Part shown: in pieces, positions 1-8,034 of the stretch
Layout: each line of letters starts with the position of its first letter
How positions within the stretch are numbered: position 1 is the first letter of the stretch
Assembly: GCA_023228245.1 (NCBI GenBank)
Contig: JALOBN010000012.1
Coordinates: forward strand, 1-60,127
Direction: 5' to 3'
From: Candidatus Pacearchaeota archaeon
GTDB taxonomy: Archaea > Nanoarchaeota > Nanoarchaeia > Pacearchaeales > GW2011-AR1
Length of the DNA stretch: 60,127 nucleotides
Made by a program: the position numbers and the translations under genes
Notes under the pieces: generated by a model
The model's database searches: none
What the model was told of the DNA's origin: nothing
Seen by the model: only the letters and a program-made list of their open reading frames with translations

Positions 1-127
1 CCGATTAGAGCCCGTGCCTGCTGCCGCTCTGTCCATCCTTACTGTGTTCGTGTCGATGTACTCTACGATTTGAACGAAGTAATAAAAGCCAGGAACATAC
101 AACAAACAGACATTGCCTACCATTTGA
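1..127. repeat. Left copy of terminal direct repeat (circular overlap)
   Basis: Bases 1-127 are identical to 60001-60127. The repeat lies inside one open reading frame that continues across the join, so it is most simply the overlap of a circular assembly, not a biological terminal repeat. The unique genome is then 60,000 bp. Confidence 0.95.
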
Positions 128-321
128 GGAGTAAATCCGCCTGTGGCCGACGTGACTACTGGATTAGCCGATATCGTCGCAACATCCGAAAGAGTCAGTT
201 GAGGAAGTGGTTGCTGGCTATAATCCACCGACACTCCCGGATCAAGGTCGGCGAATCCGCCGCCCGCCAGTGAGGAACCAGTAGTGCGAACTTCCCAAAT
301 TGTTGCTGCATTGATAGCCAT
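1..321 (-). CDS. Beta-helix tail protein, N-terminal part (gene crosses the circle join)
   Basis: This is the beginning of the gene whose remainder is at 59071-60000. The ATG at 321 reads MAINAATIWEVRTTGSS and stays open to base 1, in frame with the reading frame ending at 59071. The whole product is 416 residues (66 more than the part visible at the right end). N-termini of this kind are common in phage proteins with pectate-lyase-like parallel beta-helices. The start follows the stop of the upstream gene by 3 nt, so translation is probably coupled. Confidence 0.85.
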   Translation of the reverse strand, partial: MAINAATIWEVRTTGSSLAGGGFADLDPGVSVDYSQQPLPQLTLSDVATISANPVVTSATGGFTPQMVGNVCLLYVPGFYYFVQIVEYIDTNTVRMDRAAAGTGSNR

Positions 322-324
322 AGC

Positions 325-693
325 TCAATCCATCGTCAGAATCGAAGTGCCGGAAGGAACAACGATCTTCACATTAACCTCTATCGCTACTGGGGCAATC
401 TCCTGCGATCCCAATATGGTTCCACCGCTCTCTGCCGTGAACAGCGCTACGTAGGACACAGTGCCTTGGTCCTCGGTAGCTTTTGGAAAGATAATGGGAT
501 TATTGTTTGTCGCCACACTGCCGGTTACTGTCATGGGACCCACAAGCTGCCGCACATATCCTCCGATCACCGGCTCGGTGATCCCCGCCCCATCCTCGCC
601 GGGGTCTGTTGAGGAGAGGGCCAGGTACATTGTCGGGTATCTCGCAACAATGTCCTGGAGTGTGGTATTCTCCATATTATTGCTGAAAGACAT
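325..693 (-). CDS. Small tail-associated protein (tail fibre-like)
   Basis: 122 residues, starting at ATG 693 in a TAATG overlap with the stop of the tape measure gene. The layout MSFSNNMENTTLQDIV, then YLALSSTDPGEDG, then a C-terminal run of beta strands, is that of small phage tail or fibre-associated proteins encoded next to tape measure and fibre genes. It is cytoplasmic until assembled into virions. The beta-helix protein gene starts 3 nt after its stop, so the two are probably made together. The exact position in the virion is inference from gene order. Confidence 0.7.
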   Translation of the reverse strand: MSFSNNMENTTLQDIVARYPTMYLALSSTDPGEDGAGITEPVIGGYVRQLVGPMTVTGSVATNNNPIIFPKATEDQGTVSYVALFTAESGGTILGSQEIAPVAIEVNVKIVVPSGTSILTMD

Positions 694-2873
694 TATCGCC
701 TGCGCTCCTTGGTATTCAGGATAATGGCCCGCCCCTTTGCGTTTTGCATGGCCGAATATGCTTGATCCATGCTATCCACATAGATGATTGTGACATCTCC
801 GCCGGAGCCTTGGTTCATAGCCTCCTCGTGAGGAACCACCGCGCCGGCTTGGCTGGGCTTGAAGATCTCCGGGCCGTTCTCGCCCATCCATACCGGACGA
901 TCCACGGGCGGCCATCCACCTCCCGCCTTGCCGGGCACGCCCGCTCCTGCCCCGGAAAGCCCGAGTCCTTGCATCAGCGGAGCCATAATTAACTTATTGG
1001 TCAGCATTCGAGTCAGGTCCGCCAGCACGCTATCTACAAAGCCGCTGAAATCTACCTTACCCTTGGTAACAAAGTCCGTTACCATGTCACTCATGCCACT
1101 AAACACGTTGCCCACAGCATCCTGCATCTGCTCCGCGTCGTTAGTGGCTTTGAGCCACACCTCCGTCAACCCCCGCTTCAGCCCGGTTCCGTAGTCCGTC
1201 GCCCCCTCTGTGGACTTGAGCCACAATTGAGCCGAGGCCCGCTGATACTGCTCAATACTTTTCAGGCCGTCCACATACGCTTGATTGTTCGCCGCAGCAT
1301 TGTCGTCCGTGGCTCGAATCAGTTCCCGCGTAGCGTCCCTCAATGTCTGCAGTTTGACCTCTGCCTCCCCCATCAGCTTATTATGCTCTTGCTGGCTAAT
1401 CTGGCCCTCAAGCAATTGCCGAGTGTAAAGCTCTTGAGCCTCCGTGACCTGATTCGTGAACCCCTCAACAGCCTCCAGCCGGCTCATATAATCATCCAGC
1501 GGGCGCTGGAGGCTGGCAAACCATGTCTGCTGTTCGATAGTGGGCTGCCAGCCCGAGGCCAGTTCTTCGGGAGCCTTTTGGGACTTAGCCCGGAGGGCAT
1601 CGAGCGCCGCCTGCTCGTGCGGGCCGATCTTTCTTGCTCCGGGGAGGGGGAGATTACCCAGGGCGGCGGTATCTCCCGCCGCCATTGCGGCTCGTCGCAT
1701 GGCCCAAAACCGCTCGACCTCCGGGGACAGACCAGACACAGTGTTTGGGTTCCTGATACCAAACTCCATTGCCGACACGCGGGCCGGAGTCATTTGGGAA
1801 GAGACCTTAATCAGTTCAAACAACGTTTTCCAGCCACTAAGCCACTGGCTCGTCTTGTCCACCACTGCTTGGATCGGAATGCCCAGAGAGACAAGATTGT
1901 CATGCACTCGTCCTATGACAACCGAAATCTCGTCCCAATGACTAATCAGCGCCACAGTGGCGACAGCCGCTCCGGCAATCGCCGCGGCTATCCAGCCGCC
2001 AGGACTCACCAGCAATAGGGCCTTCAGTGCCGTGAACCGCAGCACCAGCGTCAACAGCCCCGCCCCCACGCCGGCGATAATCGGACCAATCACGTTCATG
2101 CTTCGGGCGGCACTCTGCATTAACGCCGCCAAGCTACGGGTAACTCCCAATGCCTGGTCAGATTGTCCGACATACTTCAAAACAGAGGATGCCAAGACGC
2201 CCACCCCCTCGCTCAGTGTCGGGATTCTCTTGGCGAAACGATCCTCAAGCTCTTGGCGAGCCTCCTCAAAGGCACGGATCATCACCTGAGTGGTGACCTT
2301 GCTCTGAAACGCCAAGTATCGCAACTCACCCCTCGTGACCCCCATGCTTTTTGCCAGTACATCAGCGACCACCGGCAACTGCTCCATGACGGATCGCAAC
2401 TCGTCGCCACGAAGAGCGCCGGCCGACATGCCTTGGGACAACTGAATCATGCCCCAGTCCGCCTCGCGAGCCGTGACTCCAGACAGGGCGATTGCCTGCC
2501 GAAGAGATTTGGTGAACCCAATCAGCCGTTCTTGCTCGATGCCCAGATGCTTCGTGTTGATCGCCGTTCTGGCATACATCTCTACGTTCGACGCAAGACC
2601 AGATCGAGTGTCCAAGGAGATGTCGTACATCGCCTGCATGGCCCGATTCAGTTGCCACTGATTGGTCGTCACCACACGCAGCCGGTTCAGCATGATTGCA
2701 TAGGTGTCCGCGAGCCTGAGCGTCTGGTATAAGGTCGCGGTGGAGATGTAGCCGCCCAGCAGGGCTTTTAGTTGGCGAACCTCATCGGAGACGCCCTTAA
2801 CGCTGGCACGCGCGGCCGGCCCTCCTTTGGCCGAAATATTAACCGCAACCTGATATGTCACTGAACTCGCCAT
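693..2873 (-). CDS. Tail tape measure protein
   Basis: 726 residues. The N-terminal 240 residues are the helical tape-measure domain (RADTYAIMLNRLRV region, then QLSQGMSAGALRGDEL). Hydrophobic stretches follow at about 260-310, as is usual for proteins that line the tail tube and are ejected. The C-terminal part (about 580-700) has the lambda-type signature with FSGFVDSVLADLTRM and GGGWPPVDRPVWMGENGPE. It fixes tail length during assembly with the G/GT chaperones encoded just upstream. Its ATG overlaps the stop of the gp10-like gene (TAATG). The length implies a tail of moderate size. Confidence 0.95.
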   Translation of the reverse strand: MASSVTYQVAVNISAKGGPAARASVKGVSDEVRQLKALLGGYISTATLYQTLRLADTYAIMLNRLRVVTTNQWQLNRAMQAMYDISLDTRSGLASNVEMYARTAINTKHLGIEQERLIGFTKSLRQAIALSGVTAREADWGMIQLSQGMSAGALRGDELRSVMEQLPVVADVLAKSMGVTRGELRYLAFQSKVTTQVMIRAFEEARQELEDRFAKRIPTLSEGVGVLASSVLKYVGQSDQALGVTRSLAALMQSAARSMNVIGPIIAGVGAGLLTLVLRFTALKALLLVSPGGWIAAAIAGAAVATVALISHWDEISVVIGRVHDNLVSLGIPIQAVVDKTSQWLSGWKTLFELIKVSSQMTPARVSAMEFGIRNPNTVSGLSPEVERFWAMRRAAMAAGDTAALGNLPLPGARKIGPHEQAALDALRAKSQKAPEELASGWQPTIEQQTWFASLQRPLDDYMSRLEAVEGFTNQVTEAQELYTRQLLEGQISQQEHNKLMGEAEVKLQTLRDATRELIRATDDNAAANNQAYVDGLKSIEQYQRASAQLWLKSTEGATDYGTGLKRGLTEVWLKATNDAEQMQDAVGNVFSGMSDMVTDFVTKGKVDFSGFVDSVLADLTRMLTNKLIMAPLMQGLGLSGAGAGVPGKAGGGWPPVDRPVWMGENGPEIFKPSQAGAVVPHEEAMNQGSGGDVTIIYVDSMDQAYSAMQNAKGRAIILNTKERRR

Positions 2874-3322
2874 TAGACCACCTGTCGCGTACCTACGTTG
2901 GTCATCGCCCGCTGAAGGGCCAAGTCAATAAAGCCGGCCGGGGCCTGCCGCGACGATCCGTTATTCAGGTCCAGGATGTACGGGGTTGAGTTGACCAGCC
3001 AAATATCCCCCTCGCCCGAGCGGACTATGCCCTCTCTGCCCAGGCGGAATCGCCGAATCGTCGCGGTAGCCTGCCGGATAGCCCTTGCGGATGCCTCTGC
3101 GGCGTTGGCCATTCGGTCGGCGGAGGCGAGGCCGTCAATCACCACAGTCGGCGGATGCCCCAGCGAGGCTACCCAGCTACCCATCGCGCGGCCGGTCTTT
3201 ACGGGCGTTGCGATGATCTCCTCCCCGGCAATGGCAAGACCGATGTTCTGAACCAAGCCCTCGATTTCGCCCATCAGGACTTTCTCAAGCTCGCCAATAT
3301 CCCGAACCACATAATCGGCCAT
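2873..3322 (-). CDS. HK97 gp10-like minor tail / tail completion protein
   Basis: 149 residues. The pattern TPVKTGRAMGSW near residues 40-51, then YILDLNNGSSRQAPAGFIDLA near 115-135, is that of the HK97 gp10-like family, which acts at the head-tail junction or tail completion. In most phages this gene comes before the tail tube gene. Here it lies between the chaperone pair and the tape measure. A consensus promoter sits immediately upstream with its -10 box 6 bp from the ATG, so the message is predicted to be leaderless. No Shine-Dalgarno sequence is present. Confidence 0.8.
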   Translation of the reverse strand: MADYVVRDIGELEKVLMGEIEGLVQNIGLAIAGEEIIATPVKTGRAMGSWVASLGHPPTVVIDGLASADRMANAAEASARAIRQATATIRRFRLGREGIVRSGEGDIWLVNSTPYILDLNNGSSRQAPAGFIDLALQRAMTNVGTRQVV

Positions 3323-3328
3323 GCTGCT

Positions 3329-3357
3329 ATTATAGGACCTTCCTCGCCAAATGTCAA
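3329..3357 (-). promoter_or_regulatory. Consensus sigma-70 promoter with overlapping operator-like motif, leaderless start
   Basis: TTGACA (3352-3357), 17-bp spacer, TATAAT (3329-3334), both perfect matches. The ATG of the gp10-like gene is 6 bp past the -10 box. The -10 is embedded in GGTCCTATAAT (3329-3339), a member of the motif family found in arrays at 18.6 and 21.5 kb. Confidence 0.8.
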
Positions 3358-3659
3358 GGCTTTTTCGGGGCGGTCTTGGTCAGATAGACCTTATCCATTT
3401 CGCGGATAAAATATTCGAGGTCTTCGAGGTCAAGGTCCCACGCCTCCGCGTAGTCCCGCATAGCGGTCCAACGGATAGGGCCGGCCCCCCAGCCTATTTC
3501 CCGCTCGTTGCTTAAATCAAGGAAGGCCGTGAACCATATCTCATTGCCGAGAAACAGGCTGGGGGCATTAGCAATGCGATCCGGCAGCTTGCACCGCCGC
3601 AACATGCATTCTTGGACGATTCTGCGTTCTGCTTGGCCCAAGTCCACATAATAGGCCAA
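3354..3659 (-). CDS. Tail assembly chaperone, second part (GT-type, made by -1 frameshift)
   Basis: The open frame has only a TTG (3659) near its start and no good ribosome site. It is in the -1 frame of the upstream chaperone gene. A slippery heptamer at 3671-3677 joins the two, adding LTDC and then this 101-residue segment, for a 252-residue fusion. The segment (IGWGAGPIRWTAMRDYAEAW near residues 56-75) resembles the short second tail chaperones found between tube and tape measure genes. The fusion is expected to bind the tape measure protein during tail assembly, like lambda gpGT. Independent translation from the TTG is the alternative. Confidence 0.85.
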   Translation of the reverse strand: MAYYVDLGQAERRIVQECMLRRCKLPDRIANAPSLFLGNEIWFTAFLDLSNEREIGWGAGPIRWTAMRDYAEAWDLDLEDLEYFIREMDKVYLTKTAPKKP

Positions 3660-3667
3660 GCAGTCGG

Positions 3668-4111
3668 TCAGTTTCCCGCATCACCCTCGCGGATCGCGCG
3701 TCGGTAGTTGGTGAAGTCATCCGCGGCACTTTTCAGGGCCACGAATAGGTCCGGCTGCGCCCGGAACAGCTTCACAGCATTCTCAACCGAAAATGCCAGA
3801 GGGGGATAGCTCGCGGACTCGTCATACTGCGACTGATCGATAATCAGGTCGCCCTCGTCAACGCCGCGCCAATCCTTGACTACAGTCTCAGCGTAGGTGC
3901 GATGAACAATCTCGGTCGCAACCTCATCGGAGACCGCCTCAAGCTGGATCGCCCGCCGATGCGGACGGGAATTCCGCTCAAGAGCCTTGGTGAAGGCTTT
4001 GTTGCCGCCCCCAGCACGCGCCAACAGAAAAACCGCGTCTCCAATGGTGACCTCGATTCCATTCACTTCCGCCAATCGATCCGTGTTAAAGAGCTTGTGA
4101 ATAGACGACAT
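3668..4111 (-). CDS. Tail assembly chaperone (G-type)
   Basis: 147 residues, ATG 4111, with a GGAG ribosome site about 7 nt upstream. It lies between the tube protein and tape measure genes, as all lambda-type G proteins do. It is mostly helical and charged and has no enzymatic motif. The last codons read GC G GGA AAC TGA, so the stop directly follows a GGGAAAC slippery site in the correct phase. A minority of ribosomes should therefore read on into the GT extension. The gene is separated from the tube gene by a strong hairpin that may limit its expression relative to the tube protein. Confidence 0.85.
   Translation of the reverse strand: MSSIHKLFNTDRLAEVNGIEVTIGDAVFLLARAGGGNKAFTKALERNSRPHRRAIQLEAVSDEVATEIVHRTYAETVVKDWRGVDEGDLIIDQSQYDESASYPPLAFSVENAVKLFRAQPDLFVALKSAADDFTNYRRAIREGDAGN
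3671..3677 (-). promoter_or_regulatory. Programmed -1 ribosomal frameshift site GGGAAAC
   Basis: On the minus strand the heptamer is G GGA AAC (X XXY YYZ phase) followed at once by TGA. Slipping back one base puts the ribosome in the frame CTG ACC GAC TGC TTG, which continues 105 codons to 3354. Lambda uses GGGAAAG at the same genomic position. Confidence 0.85.
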
Positions 4112-4145
4112 CTTTACTCCAATACAGCAGTTTGTCGTAGCTGCG

Positions 4146-4199
4146 AAAAAAGTGGCAGGGCCGGCCGATCATTCGGAAGCATCCTTGCACCGGCCCCGC
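4146..4199 (-). terminator. Rho-independent terminator after the tail tube gene
   Basis: Minus-strand arms 4190-4199 and 4155-4164 form a 10-bp GC-rich stem with one G-T pair. A second small hairpin lies in the 25-nt loop. The stem is followed by CAC and six T (4146-4151). It lies between the tube gene and the chaperones, so it would favour high tube protein and low chaperone levels. Confidence 0.75.
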
Positions 4200-4212
4200 A
4201 TGAATCCGCGGC

Positions 4213-5745
4213 TTACATCGCCGCCGCGGGCAGGTAATCCCAAAAAATAAAAAGCAAAGTATGGTTCAGGTTTGCGTGGACCGTGGCCCCGGTCTCGGCC
4301 ATGTGACTCAGTGCCAGTTTCGCCGGAGAGTCCTTCTCGACATTCACCCGCCCGTCAGCCAGGTGCAGCAGGGGCACGTCTACTGAGATGCCGGTGTTGT
4401 TCTTGAACAGGTGCAGGTCCAAAGTGACATCCTCGTAGTCATGGACAGCCTGCACCGCGGCAACGTCTGTGAAGAATGCAGTAAGGCTTCCGCTAACCTC
4501 GAATGTGCCAACAGTAGCGCCGAACGCCCCCACCACACCAACGGCCTTCTCGGCCTTGATGTTGTTCTTCACCGTCAGCGCCAGGTCAGACACGAACGCA
4601 AACAACGAGGTCGGAGCCTCATTCGTGTCGCTTACCACAGCGAGGTTGATTCTGGCGACATTCGAGCTTGTGTTGAAGGCATCCTCTGCCGTCAAGTCGG
4701 GACGACTGCCGGCTTTCTCTCCGGTAGTCGAATCGTTGTGCTCCACGTCCATCGCAACAAAGCCAATGTCGATGGTCGCCTTATCGGCCGTCGGAATAGT
4801 CAGAGTTAGCTCATCGGCGTACGCGCCAATCAGGTACTCGTACTGAATATCCTCCGGGGAAGAGTCGTCCGGCGCGCCCAGGGAACGCTCGATCTGGTAT
4901 GTGCGAGTCTTGATGTCGGCCCCGGTCTCGTTTTTCAGAACACGGCCAAAGAAAATCCGGATGGTCTTGTCCTCGCCGGCGTCCACTTCAAAAGTAGCTG
5001 GAGTCTTGTCGAAGACAATTGCGTTGGCAGCAATCGAACGAACGCGGCACAGGCCCGCGTTGGCCGCCTTGGCAAACTGTGTGACCGCAGCGTCTCCGCC
5101 GATCCAGATGTATTCGCCAGGCACGAGTCCAAGCTCAGTCAAGTCCTTCACAGAAGTTGCCAAGACAGGCAGGTCCCCACTCACGACAATGGAGGCATCA
5201 CCAGAGGCGAACTGGAATCCGACCTTGACGAGCTTGGCCGTTGCCGGAGGATCTGCCTCGGTCGTTAGATTCTCCGCGACAGTGAGCAATCCGGCGGCGG
5301 CCACGGTCACCAGCTTGAGCCCATTGTTGGCTACCACACCGAAATTGGAGGCCAACACCAAATCCCCGGCGTCAAAGCTGTCCAGCCCGGCGGCGGCCGC
5401 GTACTGCTCGTTGTCGCCGTCCACGCCGGTAATGCCGCTCGTCTTCTCCGTCTTGGACCGGAGGTCGGCAAACATGAATCCTTGAAGGAGGTTCTGAAGG
5501 CCAACCTGAACCAGATCGTGATTCATCTTGCCGCCAACCTCGATTCCTGTCCGCGTGCCCTTGCGCCGCTGGCGGTCGGAGGTGATTGGGGACCGGCTAA
5601 CCGTAGACACGTTTGCGCCGAAGTCAGTGATCGTATTGGGCTCCAACGGATGCCACGTTTCGTCCCCGCTCACGACGCCAGGCGTGTCCTCTTCCGCAAA
5701 CCGAACCTCAACGATGTTGCTGTCAATCTTGCTAACGAGGGCCAT
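4213..5745 (-). CDS. Major tail tube protein
   Basis: 510 residues, ATG 5745. The N-terminus (RFAEEDTPGVVSGDETWHPL, then NTITDFGANVSTVSRSPI) and the placement between tail terminator and chaperones identify a phage tail tube protein. It polymerises into the tube around the tape measure. At 510 residues it is about twice the usual length, so one or more extra surface domains are likely; the region from about 100 to 290 is a candidate insertion. The start is 1 nt after the stop of the tail terminator gene. Confidence 0.85.
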   Translation of the reverse strand: MALVSKIDSNIVEVRFAEEDTPGVVSGDETWHPLEPNTITDFGANVSTVSRSPITSDRQRRKGTRTGIEVGGKMNHDLVQVGLQNLLQGFMFADLRSKTEKTSGITGVDGDNEQYAAAAGLDSFDAGDLVLASNFGVVANNGLKLVTVAAAGLLTVAENLTTEADPPATAKLVKVGFQFASGDASIVVSGDLPVLATSVKDLTELGLVPGEYIWIGGDAAVTQFAKAANAGLCRVRSIAANAIVFDKTPATFEVDAGEDKTIRIFFGRVLKNETGADIKTRTYQIERSLGAPDDSSPEDIQYEYLIGAYADELTLTIPTADKATIDIGFVAMDVEHNDSTTGEKAGSRPDLTAEDAFNTSSNVARINLAVVSDTNEAPTSLFAFVSDLALTVKNNIKAEKAVGVVGAFGATVGTFEVSGSLTAFFTDVAAVQAVHDYEDVTLDLHLFKNNTGISVDVPLLHLADGRVNVEKDSPAKLALSHMAETGATVHANLNHTLLFIFWDYLPAAAM

Positions 5746-5746
5746 A

Positions 5747-6157
5747 TCAGCCTCCCACTAAATCATACTCGAAATGGGCTGTCATATTGCTCTGAAACCA
5801 CGGGCCGGACAATCCAATCTCCCGCGTGTATACGTCATGGAACACAACACCTCCCGGCGTTGCCGCCCCCCGAAAAGCAGCCTCCATCGCTTTCGTGTGC
5901 TCATCATTGCTTTCGAGGCCGTCGCCGGCCGGGCTGAATATTTGCACGAACACAATACCGCTTTGTGTGTGCCGCCCCCGAGGCCCCAGACTCCTTCGGC
6001 TCCCGGTGTTGTGTTGCACCGTCGCACGAACCCAGGCGGACGTGGCGGGAGGGGGTGTCCTCGAATCGTCATAGATCGCCGTCAGGCTATTGGCCGTCGC
6101 CACGCCCTGCACCAAGGCAAGCATTTCGTCACGGGCCTGTTCACGATCTGCAATCAT
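5747..6157 (-). CDS. Tail terminator protein (gpU-like)
   Basis: 136 residues, ATG 6157. The pattern is helix, strand, SAWVRATVQHNTGSRRSLG near 40-58, GIVFVQIFSPAGDG near 67-80, then a helix (DEHTKAMEAAFRG) and terminal strands. This is the pattern of tail terminator / DUF4128-like proteins that cap the growing tail tube and join it to the head. It lies immediately upstream of the tube gene and overlaps nothing. Confidence 0.8.
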   Translation of the reverse strand: MIADREQARDEMLALVQGVATANSLTAIYDDSRTPPPATSAWVRATVQHNTGSRRSLGPRGRHTQSGIVFVQIFSPAGDGLESNDEHTKAMEAAFRGAATPGGVVFHDVYTREIGLSGPWFQSNMTAHFEYDLVGG

Positions 6158-6166
6158 ACCAACATC

Positions 6167-6517
6167 TTACCTTCTAAGGTGCAGCCTGTAAAGCAAAATC
6201 TCCTCGCCGGGGGCGATTTTATCGGCCCCCACTATCTTCCATACCTCAGTGCCGTCTATCAGCAACTCATAGCCATCAGCGGCGGTGTCGCCGGCACAGA
6301 AGGCATACTGGTCCCCTCGCCTCACAATTTCCCCGTCTATTTCGTTAACTTTGAACTTAACAAAGACGGCCTTGACCTGAAGTTGGTCCTCGTCTTCGTC
6401 CGGGTCCTTGTGGCCCCGCCACGGCTTGGTCTCATCCTTAGCGGCCCCAAACTTACTCAAGGTACAGGACCGGCCCTCAGACTCAATCAGCGCCTTGATC
6501 CAAGCAACATCACTCAT
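6167..6517 (-). CDS. Probable head-closure protein
   Basis: 116 residues, ATG 6517, overlapping the upstream stop (ATGA). It is a small beta-rich protein with an acidic loop (DPDEDEDQLQV near 38-48) and a C-terminal strand LLYRLHLRR. Between the adaptor-like protein and the tail terminator, siphoviruses normally encode the head-closure or stopper protein, so that role is inferred from position. No sequence motif proves it. Confidence 0.65.
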   Translation of the reverse strand: MSDVAWIKALIESEGRSCTLSKFGAAKDETKPWRGHKDPDEDEDQLQVKAVFVKFKVNEIDGEIVRRGDQYAFCAGDTAADGYELLIDGTEVWKIVGADKIAPGEEILLYRLHLRR

Positions 6518-7041
6518 CCCCGCGCGATCTCCCCTCGGCTACTGGCAACCAATTCCGACCGGCGCATCATTCGATCCGCCAGCGGGTAGGTTGGCCACTG
6601 ATAGTGCCCTCCGCCGCCCATAAAGACGATTCGCTTGGACACAGCCCCCCCAACTGATTTACTGATCTCCTTCACCTTGAGGCGGCTGTCGTCCACAGTT
6701 GGCGAAGGCATAAGGTCGGCGGACAGCGCGGCACGAGAATACTCAGCACACGCCTGCTGAAACGCGAGGGGAAATCCGGATACCCAATAGCCGGCTGAGT
6801 TGATGACGCCCTGTCGAGGACATTCTGTGGACTGATCCTCGGCATATTTCAACCCGGCGTAGGTCCATCGTGTGTCCATGAAGTCGGTCGCCTTGACGAT
6901 AGCGACTTGAATGGCCGCATCCAGGGCCGTGAGCGTGTAGCCCCGATCCTCGCAATACTGCCGAAAGAACGCCACAGAAATATAGGCGTTCGCGTCGGCG
7001 GTTGGCACGTCTGGGTCTTGGACTACGAACTGAGCGGCCAT
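6514..7041 (-). CDS. Head-tail adaptor (DnaT-like fold name) protein
   Basis: 175 residues, ATG 7041. It contains TADANAYISVAFFRQYCEDRGY near 14-35, then KATDFMDTRWTYAGLK near 51-66, and CPRQG near 74-78. This is the pattern of the phage family annotated as putative DnaT-like ssDNA-binding proteins, which in head operons act as head-tail adaptors. The family name is historical and DNA binding is not implied. It overlaps the previous gene by 19 nt and the next by 4 nt. Confidence 0.75.
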   Translation of the reverse strand: MAAQFVVQDPDVPTADANAYISVAFFRQYCEDRGYTLTALDAAIQVAIVKATDFMDTRWTYAGLKYAEDQSTECPRQGVINSAGYWVSGFPLAFQQACAEYSRAALSADLMPSPTVDDSRLKVKEISKSVGGAVSKRIVFMGGGGHYQWPTYPLADRMMRRSELVASSRGEIARG

Positions 7042-7379
7042 TTCTTGAGGACCCCAACAATCTCTTCTTTGGTCAGCCGATAGTTGCCTGTCACGAGTGC
7101 TACCGCCGCCACGGTCGGATGCTCTCCATCGTCATCCGTGACCCATTCCTCGCGAGGCGTCTGTTGAATGGCGTCAAGCAGCTTCAACTCCTCCTCTGTC
7201 GGCGTCGGCTTGGCCAGCAGGTCACCGTCTATGGCGACCTCATAACACCTTCGGTAGTAGTCGGCGATCAGTTGGCAGGATCGAGGGTCGCCCACGATCT
7301 CCAGGCGACCCCCGACAAACTGCCGACCGTTCAAGAGGACTGTCTTGCCCGCAAACGGGCCGGTCAAGGTCAGGATCAT
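7023..7379 (-). CDS. Conserved-looking head operon protein, unknown
   Basis: 118 residues, ATG 7379. The N-terminus (GPFAGKTVLLNGRQFVGG) is beta-rich and the middle (about 60-85) is acidic and helical. It ends within the start of the adaptor gene. I do not recognise a family. Gene order, between a capsid-associated protein and the adaptor, suggests a virion or head-assembly role. Confidence 0.7.
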   Translation of the reverse strand: MILTLTGPFAGKTVLLNGRQFVGGRLEIVGDPRSCQLIADYYRRCYEVAIDGDLLAKPTPTEEELKLLDAIQQTPREEWVTDDDGEHPTVAAVALVTGNYRLTKEEIVGVLKKWPLSS

Positions 7380-7382
7380 GGC

Positions 7383-7970
7383 TTACAACGCTCTCTTCTG
7401 GTACGCGCCAGCGATATTCGGCACGTCATTGGCGTTCAGGACGACCGTCAACGCGGCGGCGGCCACACCCTCGTCGGTAATGTCACCGACGAAGCTCGGA
7501 ATCGGAACGTCGTAGCCTCCCCACGTCACCGGAGGCAGAAACTCGACCGTCACGATATGGTCGCCGAGGCCGTCCGCTATGCTCGAAATCGTCAGAATGT
7601 TCGTGTTGGTGTCGTACGCGGCGTTGTCACAGCCAATGTCCGCAGCAATCAAGGCCGCGGCCATCGCCGTCCCGATGGTATCCACCGTGGCCGCGGCAGC
7701 GCCGGTGACCGTCACATCACCCACGACTGCGAGGGTCGTCGGGTCCACGATGACGACTCGCAACCGCCAGTCAGCAAAATTCGTGCCGGCGGCAATCTGC
7801 GTCACGGTCGCTGCAGCCCAGGCGGCGTCGCTGTCGCCCGTGCGGTACGCCTTGGCCAGCGCCTTGGCGTCCGTGGCGTCTTCGGCCCACACAACCAGTA
7901 CATTCACACGATCCTCAATGGGACCGGCATTCGTGGCCGGCAACTCAACCAGATACGGCTCCGAAGGCAT
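7383..7970 (-). CDS. Head operon protein with one copy of a repeated beta domain
   Basis: 195 residues, ATG 7970. Residues about 20-190 are homologous to both ends of the next upstream gene product: the motifs VVWAEDATDAKALAKA, then FADWRLRVVIVD, then IADGLGDHIVTVEFLPPVTW align one to one. The protein is Ala/Val/Thr-rich and predicted beta-sandwich-like. Proteins of this kind just after a major capsid gene are often capsid decoration or head-fibre proteins. That role is inference. Confidence 0.7.
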   Translation of the reverse strand: MPSEPYLVELPATNAGPIEDRVNVLVVWAEDATDAKALAKAYRTGDSDAAWAAATVTQIAAGTNFADWRLRVVIVDPTTLAVVGDVTVTGAAAATVDTIGTAMAAALIAADIGCDNAAYDTNTNILTISSIADGLGDHIVTVEFLPPVTWGGYDVPIPSFVGDITDEGVAAAALTVVLNANDVPNIAGAYQKRAL

Positions 7971-7989
7971 CTGCTACTCCTTACTCAAG

Positions 7990-8009
7990 CCCGCCCGCAT
8001 TCGGGCGGG
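7990..8009 (-). terminator. Intergenic hairpin
   Basis: Perfect 8-bp GC stem (7990-7997 with 8002-8009) and a 4-base loop between two head genes. There is no T tract, so it may be an RNA-processing or stability hairpin. The next gene's ribosome site AAGGAG lies just downstream. Confidence 0.5.
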
Positions 8010-8034
8010 GCCATTAAAAGACTCAATGAGTCGG

